From Sorangium cellulosum (GTDB lineage: Bacteria; Myxococcota_A; Polyangia; Polyangiales; Polyangiaceae): a stretch of DNA of 64,000 bases. Every line of letters begins with the position of its first letter. The first letter of the stretch is position 1. Shown here piece by piece: positions 1-8,233 of the stretch. Position numbers and translations under genes: made by a program. The stretch is from positions 1,922,001-1,986,000 of the forward strand of contig NZ_CP012673.1 of the NCBI RefSeq assembly GCF_002950945.1, written 5' to 3'. The notes under the pieces were generated by a model. It saw nothing but the letters and a program-made list of their open reading frames with translations. It searched no databases and had not been told where the DNA came from.

Positions 1-938
1 GGGAAGTAGACGTCCCGGCCCTGCTCGTCGCGGAGCGTGATCCCCTCCTCGTCCGCGTCGATCCATTGCTCGAGGCCGTGCGACCACCCGCCGCGCCCCA
101 GCGAGGTGCGCTCCAGCGCGCGGGGCGAGCTGTAGTGACGCTCCCAGATCAACGGAATCGCGCCTGGCAGCGAGAGTTCCGCCTTGGTATCCACGACGGC
201 GCCGGAGGTGGCGTCCACCGGATGGCCCGTGAAGAAGCACTTGGCCTTCCGGAGCGCTGACGCCGCCTTCTTCCCCGCGCTCCGCAGCCCCCGCGCGAGC
301 GCCTTGCCCGCCCGCCCCGTCCCCCGCACGGCCGCCTTGAGCCCCTTGCCGACGAGGTCCTTCCCCTTCTTGAAGAGCGGCTTCAGCACCTTGCCGCCGA
401 GCTTCAGCAAGAGCCCGCCCGCGATCTTGGCCGCCCCCTCGAAGAGCATGTCGAGCACGAGGTCGATCGCCAGCGTCACCGCCCCCATCGCGAAGTCCCC
501 GAAGGTGGGCGTCGTCTGCACCGTCCCCGGGTTGAGCACCAGCGAGCTCGGCCACCTGCCGATGTCCCAGCAGTCCGCGTTGAGCGACACGGGCCCGCCG
601 ATCACGCAGCAGGTCGCCTTCTCGCCGCAGATCTCCACCGCGCCGCGCGGCAGCCAGCATTTCTGCGAGCCGAACAGGATGTGCAGCGGCGTCAGCGCGT
701 CCAGCGGATCCGGGAGGATCCCGAGGTGAGGCCACAGGAACTTGGGCTCGTGCTGGTGCGCCACCGAGGGCACGCCGTTGAAGAGCACCGTCGGCTTCTG
801 CTTGTCCCCGAGGGTGAACGGGTGCAGCAGCACGAGCTTCAGGAACTTCATCGGCGCCGGGGGGAAGATGTGGAACCCCTGGTGCATCTCGAGGCCGACG
901 ATCAGCCAGCCGTTGTTGTCGTGGAAGTTGTGCGCCAC
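1..938 (-). CDS. Rhs-family polymorphic toxin, N-terminal part (truncated by window edge)
   Basis: The reading frame starts at a GTG (938-936) with GGAG about 10 bases upstream and stays open to base 1, giving 312 residues of a longer protein. Residues 1-140 are a Cys-containing, non-repetitive head (CWLPRG, CGEKATCC) of the kind found before Rhs cores in T6SS effectors. Residues 150-235 are a hydrophobic stretch followed by Gly/Lys-rich amphipathic helices. From about 237 the motif GHPVDATSGAVVD and ERHYSS mark the DUF6531 start of the Rhs/YD-repeat cage. Established knowledge: Rhs proteins enclose a variable C-terminal toxin and are delivered by VgrG spikes. The gene lies 21 bases after the DUF2169 gene in a VgrG-DUF2169-Rhs operon, so T6SS delivery is the natural inference. 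The toxin domain and any immunity gene are outside the window. Confidence 0.85.
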   Translation of the reverse strand, partial: MAHNFHDNNGWLIVGLEMHQGFHIFPPAPMKFLKLVLLHPFTLGDKQKPTVLFNGVPSVAHQHEPKFLWPHLGILPDPLDALTPLHILFGSQKCWLPRGAVEICGEKATCCVIGGPVSLNADCWDIGRWPSSLVLNPGTVQTTPTFGDFAMGAVTLAIDLVLDMLFEGAAKIAGGLLLKLGGKVLKPLFKKGKDLVGKGLKAAVRGTGRAGKALARGLRSAGKKAASALRKAKCFFTGHPVDATSGAVVDTKAELSLPGAIPLIWERHYSSPRALERTSLGRGGWSHGLEQWIDADEEGITLRDEQGRDVYF

Positions 939-959
939 GTCCGCTCCAGCTCCCCGCGC

Positions 960-1970
960 TCACCCGCGCGGAAAATCCTCGGTTGCCTCGAGCCGCGCCC
1001 GGCGGTGCTCGAGCTGCACCAGGCCGTAGCTCACGCTCATCCTCCAGAGCAGCCGCACCTCGGCGGCCTCGGCGTCGATGTCGACCGCATCGAGCGCCGG
1101 CACGATCCGCTCGGACGTGCCGCCCACGGCGACCGCCACCGCCACGGGCGGCGCCGGCGCCTCGAACACCAGCGCCTCCCCGCCGGGCCGCATCCCGAAG
1201 AGCGCGATCCGCGTGCCGGGCGGGATCGCGTCGAACGTCGTCCGCGGCGCCGCCCGGCTCGTGAGCTTGCTGGTGCCGCCGGGGTCGAACTGCTGATCGT
1301 GCCATACGGACGCCGCGCGCAGCCCGCCCCAGAGCGGGTACGGCGCGAAGCAGACCGGCTCCGGGCGGTCGTCCCAGCGCCGGATGAGCTGCTCCGGGTG
1401 CTCCAGCTGCGGCAGCGGCCGATCGAGCGCGCGCGCCGCGTCGGTGGCGAACCCCTTGCCCTCGAAGTTGTGGGGATACCCGCCCTCGTGCTCCGGCAGG
1501 AACGCCTCGCCGCCCCCGTCTTCCTCGTCGAGCCGCACGACCCGCGCCGGCTCCTGCACGACGCCGCCGTACGCGTTCTGCCAGCTCATCTCGACCCGTT
1601 CGAACGCGAGCGGCGCGCTCGGCGTGAGCCCCCCGCCGAGCGCGCGCTGCCACACGCGCGGCCCATACGCGACGATCGCCGCGTCGCGGTCGCCCACCCG
1701 CAGCACCGCCGTGGCCTCGCGCGCGCGCGCTTCTTTCGGGTAGACGAACCCGGTGGCGCACACCGAGGCGACGCTCTTCTGGAGCATCCCGTCGTGCGGG
1801 TACGGCAGCTCCGGATCGAGCAGGAGCGGCCGCTGCGCGGGCGCGAGCGCGAGCCGCCCGCCGGCGATGCGGTAGGTGATCGCGGCGAGGAAGATCGCCG
1901 TCACCCGGTCGTCCTCCTCCGCGTTCGGGATCATCGCCGCGGGCAGGGGCGTGTCGTTCCAGAAGCGCAT
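960..1970 (-). CDS. DUF2169 domain protein, T6SS effector adaptor
   Basis: Encodes 336 residues, starting at ATG 1970 (MRFWNDTPLPAAM), eight bases after the VgrG stop codon. The body shows hallmarks of DUF2169: an early beta-rich stretch with a FLAAITYRI strand, the signature SWQNAYGG, followed by PHNFEGKGF. Family knowledge: DUF2169 proteins sit between vgrG and effector genes and act as cytosolic chaperones or adaptors that load Rhs or PAAR-type cargo on the spike. The tight spacing on both sides (8 and 21 bases) implies one transcript and coupled translation with VgrG and Rhs. Lacks a signal peptide and membrane helices. A longer frame reading upstream through the vgrG gene is only a shadow; protein-like composition begins at this ATG. 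Confidence 0.88.
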   Translation of the reverse strand: MRFWNDTPLPAAMIPNAEEDDRVTAIFLAAITYRIAGGRLALAPAQRPLLLDPELPYPHDGMLQKSVASVCATGFVYPKEARAREATAVLRVGDRDAAIVAYGPRVWQRALGGGLTPSAPLAFERVEMSWQNAYGGVVQEPARVVRLDEEDGGGEAFLPEHEGGYPHNFEGKGFATDAARALDRPLPQLEHPEQLIRRWDDRPEPVCFAPYPLWGGLRAASVWHDQQFDPGGTSKLTSRAAPRTTFDAIPPGTRIALFGMRPGGEALVFEAPAPPVAVAVAVGGTSERIVPALDAVDIDAEAAEVRLLWRMSVSYGLVQLEHRRARLEATEDFPRG

Positions 1971-1978
1971 GGCGGCCG

Positions 1979-4399
1979 TCAGTTGAGCTTGATGACGCCC
2001 GCGGTCACCTGGACCATCCCGCCGCCGTCCATCTCGATCGGCGAGCCGTTCACGGTCACCTTCCCGCCCTTGATGGCGATCTCCCCGTCCTCGATGACCA
2101 CCTGGCCGCCCTTGATCAGGATCTGGCCGCCCTTCAGCTCCAGCGTCGACCCGTTCACCTGGAACAGCGAGGTGTCGACCGTCGTCGTGCTCGACGCGGT
2201 CACCGCGAGCGTCGTCGACTTCAGCGCCTGCACCCCGTCGGCCTTGATCTCCTGCGACGGCGCCTCGATCTTCTGGCTCGCCGACGATCTCAGCCCCTGA
2301 GGCCCGGTCGCCGCGAGGGTCTGCTCCCCGCCGACGTTGACCTTCTGGCTCGCGGCGACGGTCACCTCGTGGGTCGCGAGGTACGCGGTCGTCTGCGCCC
2401 CGGTCACGGCCACGTCCTGCGTCCCGGAGACGGTGACCTTGTCGTTGCCGGTGACGCCGGTCGTGCGGTTGCCGGTGACCTGCTCGTCCTGGTTGCCGGT
2501 CACGGAGGCGGTCTGGTTGCCGGTCACGCTGATCGTCTGGTTCGCCGCCACGGACACCGTCTGGTTCGCGCCGACGGTCACGTTCTGGTTCGCGCCCACG
2601 GTGGTCGACTCGTTGCCTCCGATCATCTCGGCGTTGTTCCCGCCGACCATGGTGCTGCGGTTCGCGCCGGTCGACTCGTTGCGGTTGCTGCCCACGGACG
2701 AGCCGCTGTTCGACGCCACCTGCTCGCTCCGGTCGTTGCCGACCTCGCTGTTCCAGTTCTTGGGCGTGTGCAGCAGGATCTGCTGGCTGCCCGCGGTGTC
2801 GTCGAAGCGCAGCTCGTTGTGGCTGCCGCCGCCCGGGCTGCTCATCGTCTTGAAGGTGCTCACCGTCGGCGCGCCGCCCGGGGGCCGGTTCTGGCCGTTG
2901 TAGACGCGCCCCACCACGATCGGCCGGTCCGGATCGCCCTCCTCGAAGTCGACGATCGCCTCCACCCCGACGCGCGGGTGGAACACGGCGCCCTCGCCGA
3001 CGCCGGCGAACACCTGGTTCACCCGCACCCAGCACGAGGACGGCTCCTTCGCGAGCCGCTCGGCGTCCTTGTCCCAGTGGAACTTCACCCGCACGCAGCC
3101 GATCTCCGCGCCGGGCGGGCCGCCCACGTGGATCTCCGCGCCCTTGGCGCTCGGCTCCGCGGTGACGAACGCCGTCTGTGTCCCCTGCACCCGTGGCTTC
3201 GGCGTGACGCGCGCCGGCCGGAAGCGCGACTCCGCGACGCTGCCGTTCTTGCCGCGGCGCGCGCACTCGAACCGCGTCGTGAACGGCACGCCTTGCTGCA
3301 CGAAGCGCCCCGCGAGCTCCGGCGGCAGGGTGCCTTGCTGCTCGCCGCGCGACTCCACCCGGGTGACCAGGTACTCGCCGTCGTAGCGCGACGTCGGGTG
3401 ATCCAGCGCGAACACGCTGCCGGCGCCGAGCATCCGCGCGCTGCCCTCGCCGACGGCGTAGCTCGCCTCCACGCTCAGCCGATCGAGCTTCGCCTTGGCG
3501 AGCGGCCGCCCCTGATCCGGCGTGTCCGGGTAGCGCCCCGGGTACTCGTGGTCGACGAGGTCCTCGCCGTCCGGCTGGCCCGGCGTGGCCACCGCCATGT
3601 CGAGCGCGGGCTTCTTCCAGTTGTAATCGACGAGCGACACCTTCTTGGGCCGGAGGCGCGCCCCGAGCTTCATCGTCGCGACCTCGCGGCCGAGTTGCCC
3701 CGGGCCGAGCGGGGTGAACGGGGCGAGGCGCGCGCGACCGCCGTCGGCGTCGGCGAGGACGAGCAGGCACGCGCCGTCGCCGTGTTCGAAGTGGTAGCTG
3801 ATGCCCTCCTCCTCGAGCAGGCGCGCGACGAACGCGAGATCGCTCTCGTTGTACTGCACGCAGTAGGGCCGCGTGGCGACGTCGTCGATGCGGGTGGGGT
3901 CCGTCACCCGCCAGGCGTAGAGCTCCTTGGCCGGCTGGAAGGTGAGCGCGTCGCCCCCTTCGGGCTCCACCGTGGCGCCGTCGTCGCGGTGCAGCGAGGG
4001 GTCGCCCTGGAGCACGGCGTCGATGATCTGGCGCGTCGTCTTCTCGAGGAAGATCCTGCACCGGGTGCGGTGCATCGACCGCGCGAGGGGCGGCGAGAGC
4101 ACGACGCGGTAGAGCATGCCGTTATAGATGGGCCCGAGCTCCTCCGCCTCGGTGATGATCCCGTGCACCGCGCGGTAGGCCGGCTCGGAGTGTGTGGCCA
4201 GGCGCAGCGTCGCCCGGGTCCCGATGAGCTCTTCCGGGTCCACCCCGGGCGCCGGCTCGTGGGCGACCAGCACGAGCTCGTAGCGGTACAGGCTCGAGAT
4301 GGCCTCGGTGCCGCGGAGCTCGACCACCTGGAGGTGCCTCCAGGGGCCGGCCGCCGCCGAGGCGCCTTCCCAGGAAAAGTCGAAGTCGAGGTCGGTCAC
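1979..4399 (-). CDS. vgrG: VgrG spike protein (type VI secretion)
   Basis: Encodes 806 residues from a GTG start at 4399, with GGAG eight bases upstream. Residues 20-370 match the phage gpD-like part. The gp5 OB-fold spans about 400-505, with VKFHWDKD, SSCWVRV, GVEAIVDF and DPDRPIVVGRVYN all visible. Residues about 565-715 form a long series of 8-residue repeats (T-V-G-A-N-Q-x-V type), expected to build the triple-stranded beta needle. The last 60 residues are a second beta-rich tip with GGQILIKGGQVVIEDG-like steps. There is no extra enzymatic domain after the needle, so this is a carrier rather than an evolved VgrG. First gene of an operon with DUF2169 and Rhs cargo. No structural T6SS genes accompany it, so it must use an apparatus encoded elsewhere. 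Confidence 0.95.
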   Translation of the reverse strand: MTDLDFDFSWEGASAAAGPWRHLQVVELRGTEAISSLYRYELVLVAHEPAPGVDPEELIGTRATLRLATHSEPAYRAVHGIITEAEELGPIYNGMLYRVVLSPPLARSMHRTRCRIFLEKTTRQIIDAVLQGDPSLHRDDGATVEPEGGDALTFQPAKELYAWRVTDPTRIDDVATRPYCVQYNESDLAFVARLLEEEGISYHFEHGDGACLLVLADADGGRARLAPFTPLGPGQLGREVATMKLGARLRPKKVSLVDYNWKKPALDMAVATPGQPDGEDLVDHEYPGRYPDTPDQGRPLAKAKLDRLSVEASYAVGEGSARMLGAGSVFALDHPTSRYDGEYLVTRVESRGEQQGTLPPELAGRFVQQGVPFTTRFECARRGKNGSVAESRFRPARVTPKPRVQGTQTAFVTAEPSAKGAEIHVGGPPGAEIGCVRVKFHWDKDAERLAKEPSSCWVRVNQVFAGVGEGAVFHPRVGVEAIVDFEEGDPDRPIVVGRVYNGQNRPPGGAPTVSTFKTMSSPGGGSHNELRFDDTAGSQQILLHTPKNWNSEVGNDRSEQVASNSGSSVGSNRNESTGANRSTMVGGNNAEMIGGNESTTVGANQNVTVGANQTVSVAANQTISVTGNQTASVTGNQDEQVTGNRTTGVTGNDKVTVSGTQDVAVTGAQTTAYLATHEVTVAASQKVNVGGEQTLAATGPQGLRSSASQKIEAPSQEIKADGVQALKSTTLAVTASSTTTVDTSLFQVNGSTLELKGGQILIKGGQVVIEDGEIAIKGGKVTVNGSPIEMDGGGMVQVTAGVIKLN

Positions 4400-5041
4400 G
4401 TCCCACGCTCCCGGTCAGAGGGGATCGACCGTATCCTGTCCGCCGGCCGGCTGGAACCGCGGGCAGGGTGGAGCTGGCCGCGTGCGCTCGGCAGGGGCTA
4501 CAGCAACGCCGCTAATTTACATGCCGTGATGACGGTGTCCGGTGGTGGATCGGCCACGAAGGTCCGGCGCCGCGGCTCGCCGGACTCAGCACCTCGTCGC
4601 CGGAGGATGACTTTGTGGTGGCGACTTGGACTCCTGCTGGATCCTCTACGCCATCTTCGGGGAGAGCGGCCTGAGCCCGCTGCCGTTCGTCCCCAAGAGC
4701 GTCCACGTCTTCTGACGCAATGATCGGGTAGAAGGCCGGAGCCCGCCTCGTCCTCGACGCTGGCCACGAGCCCGCTCACGGGGTTCGAAGCACTGCCGCG
4801 GGTCGTCGCTGCCGTCGATGGTCAGCGCGACCGGGAGCGAGGCAGCGGCGAGGACGCCGCCAGCGAGACTGGAAAGCAGCGTCGAGCGTCCCTGCGGGTC
4901 GTCGTCCCTGATCCAGCTCTGGCGCTGTCGCGCCGATGCGCGAAGGGTCAGCAAGCGCTATACCAGGGGCAGGCGCGCTGCCGGGCGCAGGCGCCGGCCC
5001 CCGGGCCGCCGGGTGGCACCGTAGTTGCTGAGGTGAACCCC
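4400..5041. other. Intergenic region between divergent transcription units
   Basis: 642 bases separate the leftward VgrG operon from the rightward lipoprotein gene, so both promoters should lie here. Short open frames on either strand (for example minus 4646-4954) have no convincing start site. Parts read like protein in two different frames (an LAGGVLAAASLPVAL stretch near 4830), which could be a decayed lipoprotein or exported protein. I cannot assign it to a family and do not call a gene. Confidence 0.4.
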
Positions 5042-5716
5042 ATGGAGATGAACGTGCCAGTCCTCGATCACCCGTCCCCCAGGGCCACCGCGCATGCCCC
5101 GCAGCGCAGCAGGCTCGCCGTGCTGGCCGCGCTCGTCGCGCTCGCGCTCCTCGGCGCGACCGGGTGCGCAGCGGAAATCCACACCAGGGCCGCCGCGCCT
5201 GCGACCGTCACGTACGAGGAGGTCACGGTCTATGAGGAGCCGGTCGTTCACGTCGCAGCGGCGCCGGTCTACATCGAGACCTACCCCCGCGTGTACTACC
5301 GCGGGACCTACGTCTACTACGTGGACGGCCGCTGGTACTACCCATCGCGCCACGGCTGGGTCTACTACCGTGCCGAGCCGCGCGCGCTGGTCCGCTACCG
5401 CGTCGACTTCGACCAACGCCGAGCCCATCACCACCATCACGACGTGCGCCGCGGCCACGTGAGCCACGACCACGTGCGCCGCGGCCACGTGCACCACGAC
5501 CACGTGCGCCGCGGCCACGTGCACCGCGCGCCCGCGGCCCGGCCGGCGGCCCCGGCTCGGCCGGCGGTCACGGTCAGGGCGGGGGCGACGGTGAAGGCGG
5601 GGGCGACGGTGAAGGCGGGGGCGGCGGCGAGGCCGGCGACCCCGGCCCGGCCGACGAAGAAGCATCGCGTGGAGCGTCGGCGGCCCCACGTCGAGGAGAG
5701 GCGCCACGAGCGCTGA
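5042..5716 (+). CDS. His- and Tyr-rich outer-membrane-type lipoprotein with tandem repeats
   Basis: Encodes 224 residues. A GTG at 5033 is possible, but ATG 5042 has GAGGTG six bases upstream and is preferred. A type II signal peptide is clear: basic start, hydrophobic core and lipobox LLGATGC about residue 40. After it come Tyr-rich segments (PRVYYRGTYVYYVDGRWYYP) typical of small myxobacterial and enterobacterial surface lipoproteins. Three near-perfect 10-residue His repeats follow (HDHVRRGHVH), coded by 30-base DNA repeats at about 5440-5530. A shorter VKAGAT repeat comes next, and then a very basic tail. The His repeats suggest metal or polyanion binding, but that is inference; no enzyme motif is present. 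The gene stands alone. Confidence 0.75.
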   Translation: MEMNVPVLDHPSPRATAHAPQRSRLAVLAALVALALLGATGCAAEIHTRAAAPATVTYEEVTVYEEPVVHVAAAPVYIETYPRVYYRGTYVYYVDGRWYYPSRHGWVYYRAEPRALVRYRVDFDQRRAHHHHHDVRRGHVSHDHVRRGHVHHDHVRRGHVHRAPAARPAAPARPAVTVRAGATVKAGATVKAGAAARPATPARPTKKHRVERRRPHVEERRHER

Positions 5717-5799
5717 CAGCGTCATGCATGGATAAGTTGTTCAGCGGGCGCCAGAGCGCGCTCGGCGCGAGCGACAGGCCTGACGGCTGCAACGTCATG

Positions 5800-6285
5800 T
5801 CAGCCGGGCGCTCGCTGTGCCGTTCGCATCGAGGTCGCTTCCGCGAGGGTCGAACGCATCTGCTTCACCACGTCCTCACGCGTCTGCGCAATCGCCCCCG
5901 CGTCCGCGAGGTCGAGCGCATCCCACGCCCACCAAGCAAGCTCGAGAAGCTCTGGATGGTCGAGGTCTCCCGCGATGGCGAGCCAGTACAGCGAACGGGC
6001 AATGGGATCAGCGCGCTCCGGATGTTCAGTCAGAGAATCGCGCAGCATGTCCAGCACCATCAGGCGGGCAAGCGTGACGTCGGGCACGCCAGGCACCTCT
6101 CGCAGGTGTGCAGCGAGGTCGGGCGGGTACTTTCTCGAGCACAAGGCGAGCTCGCAGAATGACCAATGCGGATGATCGACCTTCTGAACCACGTCCAGCG
6201 CCCAGCTGACGACGTCGTCGACGGAAGCAGCGCCCACGTCGAGCGCGATCCGGAACGCTTCGGCTTGAGTTTTGTGCAAGTCCAT
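5800..6285 (-). CDS. Small acidic hypothetical protein
   Basis: Encodes 161 residues starting MDLHKTQAEAFRIAL at ATG 6285, chosen because GGAG lies eight bases upstream; ATG 6306 is an in-frame alternative with no such site. The sequence is helical and acidic (VDDVVSWALDVVQKV, LMVLDMLRDSLTEHPERADP) with no signal peptide or membrane segment. The helix pattern and the paired Leu/Trp-rich helices recall HEAT- or ARM-type immunity-like proteins, but I do not recognise a family and assign no function. It is convergent with the upstream lipoprotein gene and is followed upstream by an IS remnant, so it may be the surviving part of a rearranged locus. Confidence 0.6.
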   Translation of the reverse strand: MDLHKTQAEAFRIALDVGAASVDDVVSWALDVVQKVDHPHWSFCELALCSRKYPPDLAAHLREVPGVPDVTLARLMVLDMLRDSLTEHPERADPIARSLYWLAIAGDLDHPELLELAWWAWDALDLADAGAIAQTREDVVKQMRSTLAEATSMRTAQRAPG

Positions 6286-6579
6286 CGCTTCTTCTCCGGC
6301 CAACATCGCGATCAATCGCGGCCCAAGATTCGCCTTCGGCGATCTGGAGGGAGATCCCCGCGACCCCGGACGCCTGATGGAGCTGAGCGCCCCGGGGCAC
6401 GCGCTGGAGAGGGTGGGCAGGAGCTCTTCGGCTTCGTCGCGGTTCGGGGGGCGATGGAGTCCTCCTGGCTGGTTCAGGGTCGATGGTGGCTCCGTCGGCA
6501 TCGGATGATGGGCCGGCCATCATTCCATGCCGGGGCGTCCATCGTCGAGGCCTGCGGGGTCAACCTCGGGGTTGTCCGG
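6286..6579. other. Intergenic region
   Basis: Just under 300 bases between the hypothetical gene and the IS630 remnant. It should contain the promoter of the leftward hypothetical gene. I see no reading frame with protein-like composition and no strong hairpin. Confidence 0.35.
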
Positions 6580-6978
6580 CTAGTCGGGCCCGTCTGAAGT
6601 CTTGCCAGGGATGGCCGACCACGACGCCGGGCGGTAGGTCCATTCGAACGGCTCGGCGCGCTCATTGTGCCACCACAAGTAGGCATGGACCTTGTCGCGG
6701 AGCTCGTCCTTCGAGCGGAAGGAACCGCGCGCCAGCACGCACCGCTGCAGGTCGGAGAAGGCGCACTCGATCTGGTTGAGCCAGGAGGCGTGCTTCGGGG
6801 TGCAGTGCAAGGTCCAGCGCGGGTGCTCCTCAAACCACTCCACCACCTCGTCGGTGAGCTGTTGGAGATGCTCGACGGATTGCCCACACCGGTAGCACAC
6901 CTGAGCGACCCCCCCGGGGACAGCAAAGTGCATGGTCCCGAACACTTTGGTGGGATAACGTAGGCCTGCGTGGGGCAA
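6580..6978 (-). pseudogene. IS630-type transposase remnant (C-terminal DDE half)
   Basis: About 130 codons of the DDE_3 superendonuclease fold survive. TPKHASWLNQIECAFSDLQR carries the last catalytic acidic residue (the E of the NQIE segment), followed by GSFRSKDELRDKV and LWWHNERAEPFEWTYR, all typical of IS630 transposases. The N-terminal helix-turn-helix and the first catalytic Asp are absent: upstream of about 6978 the frame no longer looks like a transposase. No terminal inverted repeat was seen by eye. This is a relic with no activity expected. Its DNA composition matches the surroundings, which suggests it has been resident for a long time. Confidence 0.75.
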
Positions 6979-7123
6979 TCGTCGCGACGGGTTGCAAGAC
7001 CACTGGCGGACGGGACGGATAAACCCATTCCGCCATACGCGGGGAAATTCTCTTTCAAGGCGCTGGTTTACAGCATTTTTCTGTCAGTTGACGCCAAGCG
7101 CCCGGCGCAAGTACCGTCGCTGC

Positions 7124-8224
7124 ATGCGTTGCGGTGCACACCTGCTGTTCATTTTGCTATCGCTTGGCGCATCAACGGCCTTTTCCAGCTCGGCCGATGC
7201 TCAGCAGCGGTCTCCGGCTTCGGGGAGAAGTAGCGGGTTGACGGTAAAGGACCTTGTTCGCCGCGCTCGGAAAGCGCGCGATAGCGGGAAGTGGAACGAG
7301 GCCTACGATGCCTACAAGGCGGCCCTCGATGCCGCAGACCCGGTGCCCAGCACGAGCCAAGAGCGCGCGGAGCTCACCGGCGAGCTCGGCCTGTGTGAGC
7401 TCGCGCTCCGTAAGTACCGTGACGCAGCGGAGCACCTGACCTGGAGCCTCGAGCAGGGCTGTGCGCTGACGGACGAGGCTCGGCTACGATTCGAGATGGG
7501 ACAGGCGAAGGCCGCGTTTTATGTCATTCGCCTCCTGCTATCCGTCGATCCGCCGGACGCCGAGGTCTTCATCGACGGTAAATCCATCGGCCCGATCGCG
7601 CGGACCTACAAGCTGTTCCTCGAGCCCGGACAACATATGGTGCGGACCCGTGCGCCTGGTCGTGAAGACGCTCTGCAAATGGTACGTGCCGAGGCCAGCG
7701 CGGAGATCGATCTCTCGATGCAGTTGACGCGCGCGGCACCGCGCAGCGCCAAGGACAAGGGGCCGGCGGCCCCAGAGCCCGCCAGCGCTTCGCCCGCTGC
7801 GCGTCCGCAGGCCCCCAGCCCATGGGCTTCCTGGCCGGGAACGCTCCGGATAGGCGGGATCGCGGTCACGACCGCGACAGCGGCCGCCGGCGCGGTCTTC
7901 CTCCTGCGCGCTCACGTCGTTCACGGCAACCTGCGCGAGGCCGACGTCGTGCGTCGGCAGCAGGGATGGACGTCTCACACCTGCCGGGAAGCGACCGCGC
8001 CGGCGGCGTGCGCCGGCATTCATGACCAGGTGAACCAGCGGGATCTGTTCGCCACCCTGGGCAAGGTATCGCTGGCGACGAGCGCCGTGTTCGGCGTGGC
8101 GACAGCGGCCTCCTTTTTCACGGAGGTCGCGGTCTTCGGCTCAGCGCCAAGAGCCACAAGCGTCCGCATCGTACCGGTGACGACGAGCGAACGGGCGGGG
8201 GTGCTCCTCGAAGGAGCATGGTGA
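7124..8224 (+). CDS. PEGA-domain protein with TPR-like helices, secreted/periplasmic
   Basis: Encodes 366 residues. ATG 7124 is preferred over the long in-frame upstream extension because a signal peptide follows at once (LLFILLSLGASTAFSSSADA). Residues about 35-140 are helical TPR-like repeats (RARKARDSGKWNEAYDAYKAAL, LCELALRKYRDAAEHL). A PEGA strand unit follows (LLSVDPPDAEVFIDGKSIG). Then comes a Pro/Ala-rich linker, a transmembrane helix near 275 (GIAVTTATAAAGAVFLL), and a second hydrophobic region near 330. PEGA/TPR membrane proteins of this plan are common in myxobacteria and are thought to be envelope-associated; the role is unknown. It ends ten bases before the first glycine-rich gene and is probably co-transcribed with both of them. 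Confidence 0.8.
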   Translation: MRCGAHLLFILLSLGASTAFSSSADAQQRSPASGRSSGLTVKDLVRRARKARDSGKWNEAYDAYKAALDAADPVPSTSQERAELTGELGLCELALRKYRDAAEHLTWSLEQGCALTDEARLRFEMGQAKAAFYVIRLLLSVDPPDAEVFIDGKSIGPIARTYKLFLEPGQHMVRTRAPGREDALQMVRAEASAEIDLSMQLTRAAPRSAKDKGPAAPEPASASPAARPQAPSPWASWPGTLRIGGIAVTTATAAAGAVFLLRAHVVHGNLREADVVRRQQGWTSHTCREATAPAACAGIHDQVNQRDLFATLGKVSLATSAVFGVATAASFFTEVAVFGSAPRATSVRIVPVTTSERAGVLLEGAW

Positions 8225-8233
8225 GGCAGAGGC

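Noticed and set aside
960..4061. A 1033-codon frame joining vgrG and DUF2169 sequence
   Set aside because: Its first two thirds read as Arg-rich shadow of vgrG; real DUF2169 sequence starts only at ATG 1970.
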